From Rhea pennata (Eukaryota; Chordata; Aves; Rheiformes; Rheidae), in assembly GCF_028389875.1 (NCBI RefSeq), contig NW_026907681.1:2294001-2358000 (forward strand): 64,000 nucleotides of DNA, in the 5' to 3' direction. Every line of letters begins with the position of its first letter. The first letter of the stretch is position 1. Below the pieces are notes generated by a model. That model was given only the letters and a program-made list of their open reading frames with translations. It did no database searches and was not told the DNA's origin. Position numbers and translations under genes: made by a program. Shown here piece by piece: positions 24,175 through 35,180 of this stretch.

Positions 24175-25120
24175 CAATTTTCGGGTCCTCTCTGCAATAT
24201 CTGACTTTTTTTGTGAGATCACTTCTTGCAAAGCTGTTTAACAAGAAAAGAAACAAAGCAACAAACTTACAACAGGAACATCTTTTCAACTGCTACCTCC
24301 TTTACTCTTCCAGCTTAGATCTGTCAACAGAACAGACAGTTGCCCTAGTGTGGGTTAAGACTCTTTCAGGGGAAGAGCTACCTTATACTAAGCTAATCTC
24401 CCAGATGCAAGCCACAGTTAAGGTCGTACACCTCACTGCTATTTAAATCTCACTGATAGTTTCTTTGGAATGCCACAACTAGCAGATAAAATAGCAGTCT
24501 GTAGAAACTTAAAATATAGGGAAGGAAAACATTGTTGAAAAGCCACTGGGAGCATCGAGGAGGCAGGCAGCCGCAGGTGACTTGGAGTAGGGGTGACAGA
24601 TGGCACTAACTTCGGAAGGTTCTCTCCATCAGAGTGGGCAGGCAGCGCAGAAAACAAGAACACAGCCCATAGCTCCCAAGAGCCAAAACAGCTACCTCTG
24701 TACTACGCAGTGCTATCAGCACCCTTCTCTGTACTACCACGCCAAAGCCTTTTCGGCATGCTTGCATGTCTCACTTGCCATCCCAGCTCCATCCCAACCT
24801 GCAAATACTGGTGCCATTTTACTTCCTCTGCTCTCATCAGCCCTTGTGGTTTGTTACACACACCCAATCTTCTTTGCCAGAGGTCATGTTTTTACTTTGA
24901 GAAGGCCTACATTAATACACCAGGTCTCCAGTAATAAGAAGGTGAAACATGGTTAATATTAAAAGCAGACAGACGGCTTACAGTAGCACCTCCAAAAAAA
25001 AAAAAAAAATACTAACCAGATTTTCATTTCTCTGAAGTGACAGAAAAGGTTACCTGTGAGACCTAGAAGAAAGCTGCCCTTGCTGGAAAGTAGTACTCTT
25101 CCCTACCAACACCACCTTGG

Positions 25121-25162
<42 letters not shown>

Positions 25163-27613
25163 GTCTTTCCTTGGGTAACCCTTCTTAGGCCTCAGTCTAT
25201 TTCCCAACAGAGTACACCCTCAGTTCTGAGTAAACCCTTCAAATTCAATCGCAAGACAAATCAAAAATTTCATGGCGAAACATACATATTACTTTTAACA
25301 AGAAAAGAGGTGCCTCTCCATTCACCACAACAATGTATTTCAAAAGAAAAGACCCTAGCTCTGATTCCAAGCATGTTTCACATCACTTATGGGTAAACAA
25401 AGAGGTAAGGGGAGGGATTAAAAAGAATGTGGTGTTGTAATACCTTTTTTGTTTTAAATCAGAAAAGTCCTCTTTATCCTTCACAAAAGTAGGGGAAGGG
25501 GACAAAACAAACAAAACCAACACAAAAATAAGGAACACCTGTGATCAGAAGCTACAGCAGCATTCCAGAGAAAGGGGTAAAGAGATCATACCGTTTTCCG
25601 ATGATAGTCGTGGTTTAGCAGTTGCTGCAATTCCTGAATGTCATCAGACAGCTGCCTGAACTCTGCTTGCTCTTCTACAGGAACAGTGCTAAGCAAACAT
25701 AAATAAATAAATAACACAACCACACACTGAGATATTGACAGTTTCAGCATTATTAGCAAAATCGATAGATTAGTGAGGCTAGAACAACCACTCTAGAAAG
25801 AATTCATCCTTAAGAGCTTAGACGATCAAAATGATGGTTTCAAAGATAAGATCCACCACAGTCTCTGAGCTACAAAATACAGTTTTCCTCTCACAGCAAC
25901 CAGGCACTCCCAAAGTCTTATTCTTTGCTCACAACAGCTCTTCTGGCCTCTCACCAGACAAGCCCTTCCTCTAACAGGGCACAACCCAACAGAAACTGCT
26001 TTATGCTTCCGGGCTTGCTTCCCAAAGAGGCTAAACAGCAAAGTCAAGTGCCAGTGGAGAAGCTGAGTCTGCCCAGACTAAGCTAAACAAGCTTGGAGGA
26101 AAGCTCAAAAATGTTACTTCGCTTTGAGAACCAAGCTACAAAGCATGGAGGTGCACATGCTGAGAACGTGTGATGGGGTAAGGGAGAGAAGGTGGACAGT
26201 TTGAAAGAAAACTCTCCTAGGAAAGCAAGATATGTTTCACTGCCAGGAAACAAAGCTAACTACTGTCTCAACTTACTGCCTCTACACCGTCTGCCCTTCA
26301 CAGCAAGCTAGTCCCACACACACCAAAGCCCACACCCGTTACTCAAAGCAAGTACTTTTCTTCTAGTCCAAGAGGAACTACCACCTCAGCTGTCACAGAC
26401 AAGCAGAAGGGAGGTAGAGGGGCCAAACTTCTGAGCACCGGTTGGGCTGTCCACTATCTACACCAGGTGCAGAGAAGCCTGTTGTTCTCGGTCTGCTCTA
26501 TCAAACCATAAAGCTCAACTAGTAAGTTCCCAGTTGCACACCCCACACATGCACTGGGAACAGGAGAGCTAGCCAAGAAGGTTAGTGCATCTCAGCTCCT
26601 ACTCCTTATACTCACTTCAGCTTCTCCAGCTTCACTGCTGCCTCTTGATTTGCTGTCTCCAGCTGTTGCAGTTTCTCCATAGCTCATTTCTGCAAGTTAA
26701 TTACGTGGAGATGTTTTTATTCTAGGGGAACACCGTTTACATTTTGGGTTCTCTCTGAGCTCTACTAATCACGTATTTCATTTGAAACGCACCATCTCTA
26801 AACCCACAGGAAAACCCCAGCGTGTTTCTAAAACATGCAATTAAGAAGTACAACCTCTATGTTCTCAAACTGAGGTTAACATTCCTTATGTTTTAGCAAG
26901 CATCAGGAGTAACACAGCCCCGAATCTTACATAGTTCACCTGTAAATCCAAGTAGACTCCACGGCGTGATTCTCGGAAATGTATAAAGTTGAGAATGCCA
27001 CTCAAGAAGCGAGCTGTCCTCTTTGCTTCTGAAATTAGAATTGCAAGTCATCACTGTTTTGGTCTCCATGCATATTGCAATCACTTAGGAAAAGGTGGGC
27101 CAAGCATAATTCACAGAGGAGGCAAGGGATCGCAGAAACAGGGCTTGTCTTCCTCTGCCCCCCCAGCAGGAACATCAGTAACGGGCAACACTCTCACAAG
27201 CTAAGACAGACCCAGAAGTGAAAGCGTTCTTCACAACAGCCTGTGCTAAGCTGTGCGGCGCAGCAGAATCGCCGCAGCTGGGAACCGTGGAGACGGAAGA
27301 GCAGCTTTCACCATCTAACCGCTCCCTGCGGAGGTATTTGCCTAAGGACTCCAGAGAGAACTCCACAGAGTTCAGGCTACTTTCCACGGCCACGTATTCC
27401 CACACCATTTCAAGAGTGCCACAGCTTGATGGACAAACTACTAGCAGTCAAGTGCCAAGCGGGCAGGAAAGCAGCCTGCCTGTCAAGTGCCACCACCCCA
27501 ACCCCCCTACACTCCCACACAGGACAGACAGCATCACAAGCACTTGCTTACTTGGACTTAGAACATCAGCAATCTCAAAGTCATTAACACGGCACACCGG
27601 GAGAAAGCGCTCC
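24175..27613 (-). pseudogene. NUF2: NUF2 internal exon block, disrupted
   Basis: Five exons with matching splice sites read 5'->3' on the minus strand. They are 27552-27613 ('FLPVCRVNDFEIADVLSP'), 26940-27028 ('AKRTARFLSGILNFIHFRE'), 26616-26689 ('MEKLQQLETANQEAAVKLEK'), 25592-25688 ('[20 protein letters not shown]') and 24175-24233 ('ISQKKSDIAERTRKL'). They line up in order with the middle of NUF2, the NDC80-complex kinetochore subunit. Breaks: exon 26616-26689 has an in-frame TGA at 26684-26686, and the simplest splice between the last two exons is out of frame. N-terminal and C-terminal exons were not found; the block ends about 500 bp from provirus C. A gene fragment or pseudogene. Confidence 0.85.
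25122..25158. repeat. Poly-T run (37 nt)
   Basis: Homopolymer inside an intron of the NUF2 remnant. A 16-nt poly-A lies nearby at 24994-25009. It could be a retroposed poly(A) tail on the minus strand, but I see no recognisable body next to it. Confidence 0.8.
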
Positions 27614-28117
27614 CTGCAAGGAAGCAAAACATAGATCTATCTGCAGCCACCATTGCAGTTTTTGTGCTATAGACGCTCACTCAAAAGAGATTTTCTCCTC
27701 TTACCCCAGAGCCCAGGTGCAGTAAGCACGCAACAACAACAAGTCCTCTCAGGAGACTAACACAGTACGATCGCCCGCACAGATTAGTGTTTAATGCTCC
27801 CATCCCTGCAGCAAAGGTATCTCGAATTTGGGGGGCAAGTTCACCTAACAAGGGCTTCAAACCCCTTTTTGGGTATGATGATGAACTTCTGGCCATTCGC
27901 GGTACCCCCAGGCGCTCCAACCCGCCCTTTCACTCCCCCACCCTCTAAATCAAGTCACTAACGCAGCCTCCTAGTCCTCACAGTAAAGGTAACGCATCGA
28001 TTTAGACAAAAGACAGCTGCCAAGGTTTTTCTTTTCTATTACAACCTTGCTGCCTCTTGCTCGCCTGCAAATTTCATTTTGCTCCAAACCAGAGAGCACA
28101 GAGAGCGCTGCAGCCAC

Positions 28118-28725
28118 TGTAATAAATTGTAACTATTTGTTCATTGTTTAGAAGGAGGTTTTACAACAATCAGGGTTGAGACATGGTGTCAGACAAATAA
28201 ATTATGGTAAGCACAAAAGCTTATATGACCCCTTGTGGAACCGGTGTCGGGGCCCTAGCTATCTTGCAGGACTATGAAGAGCTGAAGTAAGCAACAAGCT
28301 GCTCAGAGGTTTTGAAGGTAAAAGGACAAAGAAAAGATAAGCAGGCGCCTGTAATTTTCTCACAGAACAGCATCCCAAAAGGGAGTCAACACAACAGATA
28401 AGCAAACCCCTGTGATCACTCACAAGGAGACAAACCAAAATAAAGAGACAAAAGAAGACCACGGCCTTCCTCTCCACGACCACCAGAGAGCTTCAGATGA
28501 CCCCCCCAGCAACTCACACATGCGCGGGACGCACCGGGAGATTATAACGCAGACTATAAGGGGGGACTGTGTGTGAGGGAGGCGCTGGGCGCCGTTGGCG
28601 GAGCTGAGACTCCCCGGCCGCCCAGCGCTGTTTTGCTTGTGGCTGCTTACTTAATTAAATAAATTGTTCACATGATTTAACAAACTCTCCGTATGAATTA
28701 ACCTTCAAGAGAGTAACTTATGACA
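28118..28725 (+). repeat. 5' LTR of provirus C (long U3 form, 608 bp)
   Basis: It carries the extra U3 segment (about 28362-28544) that is otherwise present only in the A 3' LTR. It lacks the 'aataagccgatggagg' block found in all other LTRs. It has private changes such as 'aggcgctgggcgccg' and 'ctctccgtatg'. TATA-like 'actataagg' near 28552 and AATAAA near 28660. Confidence 0.92.
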
Positions 28726-28729
28726 AATT

Positions 28730-28747
28730 TGGTGCCGTGACTCGGAT
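28730..28747 (+). promoter_or_regulatory. Primer-binding site of provirus C, tRNA-His type
   Basis: TGGTGCCGTGACTCGGAT, identical to the other two copies and four bases after the LTR's CA. Confidence 0.93.
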
Positions 28748-29115
28748 GAAGGCAATGGACTGAAAAGCTCTTCGGAAGGGGAGGCGCCCCGCCGAGTTCG
28801 GCAGCCTCTGCCGAGAGCGATTTTCACTCAAGCCCTTCACCGACGAACCCTAAATTAGCCACAAGCAAAAAGGAGCCGGCAACCCCAAGTAATCTTTGTG
28901 CACGAAGACCGAATGAAGACTCAGGATTGAGTAAGTATAGGCCGGTGATCCATTTGGTTGGGGTTGGGTATCCCGGAGTACACGTGAGAGACGTCCAGTA
29001 AGGACGAAGCGAGTGCGGACCCCTCGGTAGTGCGGTTCCCACATCCCGCGAGGGACTGGGCCACGAAAAGGGGGAAGCGGTGTGTGTGTGTGTGTGTGTG
29101 AAGGTACTCCGGAAG

Positions 29116-30345
29116 ATGGGACAGAAGAAAAGTAAGCCTTCTGGTCCCATGGGTGGGGCAGTTTGTAATTGATGATTAAATATTGGGATGATTCCCCTTC
29201 TAGGCGGGGAAAAAGTAAAGTTAAGATGATCCATTATTGTATTGAAGTCTGGGGCAACAAACCTATAAAAGGAGAAAGTGTTTTCTGGACCCCTTTTGGT
29301 TCATTTGAGGACTGGATATGCCAGGCCCTAAATAGTTACATAAATTCAAAGGAGCCCTTCAGCTTAGAAGAGAGTGAGTGTGCACACCTCTGGATAAATC
29401 CAGAGGCGAGAACCCTTTTATACCCATTAAAAGAAAAAGGAGGGCGGGGGAAAAAAGAAGCGAGAATTAGAGATCCCATTATCGCCACCCCCTTATATAC
29501 TCCCTCCTATACCTACGGCCCCTTCTCCTCCCGGGCCGACCGAACTTCCGTCCTCGGGGGAGTCGGATGGCGAGGCTAACCCTAGTCCCCAGAGACCAGT
29601 AACTAGGAGTCAGACTAGAGCACAGGGGTTAAGTCTCGAAGGAGGATTATATCTACTGCGGGAAATAGCTATGGGAGGACCCCAACCGGGGACGGGATAT
29701 GTAGCTGTCCCCATTAATTCCGGGGACGTGAGAGATTTTAAGAAGGAAATGGGAAACCTACTAGAAGACCCACTGGGAGTGGCAGAGCAGGTGGACCAGT
29801 TTCTAGGACCAAATATTTACACTTGGGAGGAGCTACAGTCCATCCTGGGAATCCTGTTCACAATTGAGGAAAGAGGGATGATTAGGCGAGCTGGCATGCG
29901 AATCTGGGACCAACAACACCAGCAAGGTCTGGCAGCAGATGTTAAGTGGCCGATGCAGTCGCCTAATTGGAATAACCAGGACCCAATCCATCGCGGTCAT
30001 ATGCAAGACTTAAGAACCATTATCATTCAGGGGATAAGGGAATCAGTCCCAAGGGGACAGAATATTAATAAGGCTTTTAATGAACAGCAAAGGCGGGATG
30101 AGACCCCGACAGAATGGTTAGAAAGGCTGCGAAAAAACTTGCAGTTGTATAGTGGCTTAGATCCAGGGACTCCTGTGGGAGGGGCCTTACTTAAAACTCA
30201 GTTTGTGGCCAAATCCTGGACGGACATTAGGAAAAAGTTAGAGAAAATAGAGGACTGGCAAGATAAGGGTTTAGATGAACTCCTGAGAGAGGCACAGAAG
30301 GTGTATGTTAGGAGAGAGGACGAAAAAGAGAAGAAACAAGTATGA
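29116..30345 (+). pseudogene. gag: ERV copy C gag, deletion plus frameshift plus TGA
   Basis: Starts at ATG 29116. A deletion of about 40 bp at about 29167, relative to A/B, creates an early stop. One extra A in the homopolymer near 29450-29456 shifts the frame again. The capsid part is open from about 29671 to the family-wide TGA at 30343-30345. Several amino-acid differences from A/B lie in this part (for example 'EDPLG' for 'EDRLG', 'FTIEE' for 'FTSEE'). It is therefore the most decayed gag of the three. Confidence 0.9.
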
Positions 30346-30537
30346 ATGATGGTGGCAGCAGTACGGGAAGGTCAAAGAGGAAGGCCTAGGATGGTGCGTG
30401 GGAAGCTTGAGAGAAAAGAAGGGAGAAATGGTCAGGGACAAAGAAATGTGATCTGTTTTTATTGTAATAGAAAGGGTCATATTAAGAGGGAATGTCGACA
30501 GAGAAAAGAGGATGAGCAGATGTTCAAGGATGAGTAG
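30346..30537 (+). pseudogene. gag: ERV copy C nucleocapsid segment
   Basis: Zinc knuckle segment identical to A/B, between the TGA and the read-through-like TAG (30535-30537) followed by GGGTGTCAGGGG. Confidence 0.87.
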
Positions 30538-32140
30538 GGGTGTCAGGGGCTCTATTTGCTGGGGACCCGAGAAAAAAAAGAGCCCTTGATAAAATTAAAA
30601 GTGGGTCCCCAGCGTGAGGAAATGGAATTCCTCATAGACACAGGGGCTGAAAGATCTACGGTCCAAACCTTACCTTTAGGGTATAAGCCCTCGGCAGAAA
30701 GGGTACAAGTAATTGGGGCAAAAGGAGAACCATTTGGGGTTCCCATTATAAAAGAAGTATTAATCGAATCAGGTTCCAAGATAGGTGTGGGACCTTTACT
30801 TTTGGTACCCGAAGCTGAGTATAACCTGTTAGGTAGAGATTTGATAATAGAATTAGGCATAAGTTTAGAAGTGATAGATAATAGACTACAAATTAAATTG
30901 TGTCCTCTCCGAATAGAGGATGAACAAAGCATAAACCCAGAAGTTTGGTACACTCCAGACAGTGTGGGCAAATTGAATATTAAACCTTTTAAGGTAACTA
31001 TAACTAACCCGGGTGTACCAACGAGAATTAAGCAATATCCCCTGTCTGAAGAGGGCAGGCGGGGATTAAAACCTGAAATTCAGAGGTTACTACAACAGGG
31101 GCTATTGGAACCTTGTATGTCCCCTTTTAATACCCCAATATTACCAGTAAGGAAAAAGGATGGCAAATATAGATTGGTGCATGATTTGAGGGAAATCAAT
31201 AAGAGAACTGTGACTAGGTTCCCAGTAGTAGCGAATCCACATACTCTGTTAAATCAGTTACACCCGGATGATCAATGGTACAGTGTGATAGATTTAAAGG
31301 ATGCGTTTTGGGCATGTCCTTTGGATGAGAGCAGCAGGGATTATTTTGCCTTTGAATGGGAGGACCCGGATACCCATAGAAAACAGCAACTAAGATAGAC
31401 TGTCCTCCCTCAAGGATTTACTGAATCCCCAAATTTATTCGGATAGGCCCTGGAACAGATACTGCAGGACTATAATAAAGTGCCGGGAGTGACGTTAGTA
31501 CAGTATGTGGATGATCTGTTGATAGCAGGAAAGGATGAAGAAGTGGTAAGGCAGGCTAGCATCCAGTTAGCCTGGAAAGCTCTGGAAAGCTCAAAGCTCT
31601 GGAAAGGTAGAACGAATGAATGGTGAAATTAAAAAACAGTTAACAAAACTTATGCTAGAAACTAAGGCGTCCTGGGTAAAATGCTTACCGCTTGCTTTAT
31701 TAAACATACGAACGCAGCCCCGAACTGACGTGGGGCTTTCGCCTTTCGAAATGCTTTATGGTATGCCATATGATTTAGAGATGCCTCTTGACCACCCCAA
31801 TTCACAAGATGCTCAATTACAGCCCTACCTAACACAGTTAATGAGCCGACATAGAGAGTTACAGAAAAGAGGCCTAGTGGTGCAGCGACCCCCATTAGAT
31901 ATAGCCATACACCGAGTACAGCCCGGAGATAAAGTTCTAATCAAAACATGGAAAGAGACTTCATTAGCACCTCGGTGGGAAGGCCCCTGCGTTGTTTTGC
32001 TTACTACAGAAACAGCTGTTCGGACTGCAGAAAAAGGGTGGACTCATGCCAGCCGTGTGAAAGGACCGATCCTGGGAGAAGAGTGGAGGGCGGTTCCAGG
32101 CTCCGCCGACTTAAAATTAACGCTTAAACGGACTCGATAA
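30538..32140 (+). pseudogene. pol: ERV copy C pol remnant, same deletion
   Basis: Protease DTGA and RT front to TAG 31396-31398, second TAG 31444-31446, YVDD at 31504-31515, and repeat-rich junction 31571-31606. The integrase C-terminus is open from ATG 31616 to TAA 32138-32140 in another frame. One visible change: 'PSAERV' for 'ASAERV' in the protease. Junction and stops are identical to A and B. Confidence 0.9.
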
Positions 32141-32347
32141 GTGTTATTTCCCCTGTCCATGTACCGTAAGGAGAGAAGGGGCCCCACTCCTAGACAAAGG
32201 CTCTCTAACAGATTCCCCTGAAGAACACTACTGCTGCCGAGAAGAACCAATACCTTGTAGTTCGCTGCAACCGAACTGACAAGCGAGGCAGAGGAGTGCA
32301 GACGGTGGGGAGGTTAAGAGGCCAGGTAAAACATAACATTAGGAGAA

Positions 32348-34177
32348 ATGGTCCCCGACTAGCTCTTGCGGTACACGGGAATTAGCGTTATTATCATGGT
32401 CAGCTGCGGTATCCTACAACCACACCACCCCCATCGACCTTTTCGGTGGAGTTTAATTAGATATGAAGATCAACAGATTATACAGCAAGTAACGACAGCA
32501 GGTGCCCCTAGTTTCTTTTACTTCTGTCCGAGCTCAAACCCGGGAAGGGGGTATTGTAATTATCCAAATGAATACTATTGTGCATATTGGGGCTGTGAAA
32601 CCATTGCTACAGACTGGAATCCTGGGGCAGGTCGTGACAAGTTCTTAGAAGTGGGCTATGGACCGCTAGGATGTAGTCGTTGAGCAGATCCCTGCCAAGG
32701 ATGGCGAGGACAAAATTTGGGATACACAGGACATTATAGGAACGAGGAGATTTGCAAGGTTCTGTATCTAAATGTAACCAAGCCGGAAGATATCAGCTGG
32801 TTATTAGGGAAAATGTGGGGCGTTAGATTCTATTCACACAGACCTGATAGGGGAGGCCTCATACTGATAAAAAAAGAGGAGGCCAGGATTTCCCAACCAG
32901 TCGGACCAAATAGCGTACTGTCAAAGGGAATCCTAGAGGCCCGACCTACAAAAGCCCTTGGGCCAGACCTATCTACAACACCTCCCAATAGTGCAATAGA
33001 ATCATTCCCTACAGATGTAGTCCCCACCATTGCAGGGGAACATAGAATCACATCTGGGAACAGCATATGGAAAGTCATAGATGCTAGTTATCGAGTGTTG
33101 AATCAAACAAATCCAAATATAACCAGACGCTGCTGGTTATGTATTAACATAAGACCCCCATATTATGAGGCCATCGGAGATTTAGGCGATCCCATCTATT
33201 CAAACGAAAGTAACCCCTCACAATGCCACTGGGGACAAGAAATCGGGGTAACACTAACCCGGGTATCTGGAAGCGGTAGGTGCGTGGGTACCGTCCCCAG
33301 AGGAAAGGGCAGTCTTTGTAACATCATAGAGGATAGCGACCAGTCACACCAATGGTTAATTCCGGCCAACAACACGAGGTGGGCATGCTCATCATTAGGA
33401 GTCGCTCCATGCTTATCATTAAAACTCTTCAATTCGTCTCATGATTTTTGTGTACAGGTAATAATTATACCAAGGATTCTATACCACTCTGAGGAATATA
33501 TATACAGTCACCACACTGTAGCAGATTACCATCTCGAAAAGAGGGAACCAGTCACAACTGTAACCCTGGCCACATTAATGGTTTTAGGGGTTGCAGGAGC
33601 TGGTACTGGAGTTGCCTCGCTAGTAAAACAAAGCCAAGAGTTCACCTCTCTGCGTATCGCAGCTGACGAAGATTTGGCCAGGATCGAGCAATCCATTTCG
33701 GTGTTAAAAAAATCAGTTAGATCCTTCTCAGAGGTAGTACTACAAAATCGTAGGGGATTAGATTTGGTCTTTTTACAACAAGGAGGGCTTTGTGCCACCC
33801 TGCGAGAGGAATGTTGTGTATATGCTGATCACACTGGAGTGGTAAGAGATACCATGATGAAACTCCGAAAGGGTCTAGAAAAACGAAAAAGAGAAAATGA
33901 GGCTCGACAGAACTGGTATGAATCCTGGTTTAATCATTCACCTTGGCTCACCACCTTGTTGTCAACCATAGCAGGGCCTTTACTACTGTTAATAATAACA
34001 TTAACTTTTGGACCATGTATTTTTAATAAAATAGTGGCAATTGTAAAAAGCCGCCTAGAAGCTGTACACCTAATGCTGGTACGTGCTAAGTATGGATCAC
34101 TTGAATTAGACGATGATGCGGACGCATTAGCGTTGAGTCGCCGGGCGCTCCAGGAATTCAATGAACAAAATAAGTAA
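32348..34177 (+). pseudogene. env: ERV copy C env, same two stops
   Basis: ATG 32348, TAG 32360-32362, TGA 32681-32683, then open to TAA 34175-34177. CWLC at 33131-33142, LEKR cleavage-like site ending at 33544, immunosuppressive-like region about 33740-33787, CX6CC 33791-33817, membrane anchor about 33955-34020. The protein after the TGA appears identical to copy A. It shares Gly with A, against Glu in B, near 33301. Confidence 0.9.
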
Positions 34178-34198
34178 CCAAAAAGAAAAAGGAGGGAT

Positions 34199-34671
34199 TG
34201 TAATAAATTGTAACTATTTGTTCATTGTTTAGAAGGAGGAATAAGCCGATGGAGGGGGAGGAGGAGGTTTTACAACAATCAGGGTTGAGACATGGTGTCA
34301 GACAAATAAATTATGGTAAGCACAAAAGCTTATATGACCCCTTGTGGAACCGGTGTCGGGGCCCTAGCTATCTTGCAGGACTATGAAGAGCTGAAGTAAG
34401 CAACAAGCTGCTCAGAGGTTTTGAAGGTAAAAGGATAAAGAAAAGATAAGCAGGCGCCTGTAATTTTCTCAAAATTACAAGATTACAAGATTACAACGCA
34501 GACTATAAGGGGGGACTGTGTGTGAGGGAGGCGCGCGCCGTTGGCGGAGCTGAGACTCCCCGGCCGCCCAGCGCTGTTTTGCTTGTGGCTGCTTACTTAA
34601 TTAAATAAATTGTTCACATGATTTAACAAACTCTCTGTATGAATTAACCTTCAAGAGAGTAACTTATGACA
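34199..34671 (+). repeat. 3' LTR of provirus C (short form, 473 bp)
   Basis: Matches the two short LTRs of the A/B array, with TATA-like 'actataagg' at about 34502 and AATAAA at 34604-34609. Downstream sequence would be exposed to its promoter, which points toward the CpG island 1 kb away. Confidence 0.92.
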
Positions 34672-35180
34672 AGGGTCCCCCTTTGGGATCTGGCTCTGAG
34701 AGGAAAGAGATCCTTCATCCCAGAGGCTGAGGTGCACTGCAGCTCCATGGGGCTCTCAAGAGCCTGCTGGAAATGCCTTTGCTGGAAACGGATCCTCCAC
34801 TTTGTAATAACTCCAAGTTGTCTGCTTGTTTGGGAGAACTTCTGATCCTTCCCCCTGGATCCTCTTGTGCCTCCAGCTTGGCAGAGCACAATCTGGGCTC
34901 AGAAATGTCATCTTCAGGTGGCCACTGCCCCTACCCCCCTGCTCCCCCCCGCAAACTGGGCTCAAACATCTATACCCAAAAGACAGCATGTTTGGGATGC
35001 AGCTTGTAAGCAGGTGAGGGGCGCCATCCCAAACAAGAAAGTCCTGGCTGACCCCAAAGATTTTTCTTATCTGTGGTGAGCAGTGCTGAAGTCAGCCCGA
35101 CACAGCCATTTCTTCTAGCCCCATGCCAGACCTACAGCTCCACTCCCCGGCACTGGCAGGCTCTGAGCTGCTCTCCCCAT
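34672..35180. other. Non-coding stretch downstream of provirus C
   Basis: No gene, splice-supported exon or repeat family recognised between the ERV and the CpG island. Confidence 0.4.

Larger units (their letters stand above)
28118..34671 (+). mobile_element. Provirus C, same ERV family, plus strand
   Basis: LTR 28118-28725, primer-binding site 28730-28747, gag from 29116, pol 30538-32140, env 32348-34177, polypurine tract about 34180-34198, LTR 34199-34671. Its two LTRs are not alike: the 5' LTR is 608 bp (long U3, lacking a 24-bp purine-rich block) and the 3' LTR is 473 bp (short). The flanks ('gccac' before 28118, 'agggt' after 34671) do not form a target-site duplication. Substitutions against A/B cluster in the 5' LTR and gag and become rare after about 30.7 kb. 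Provirus C is therefore probably a recombinant. Confidence 0.93.
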
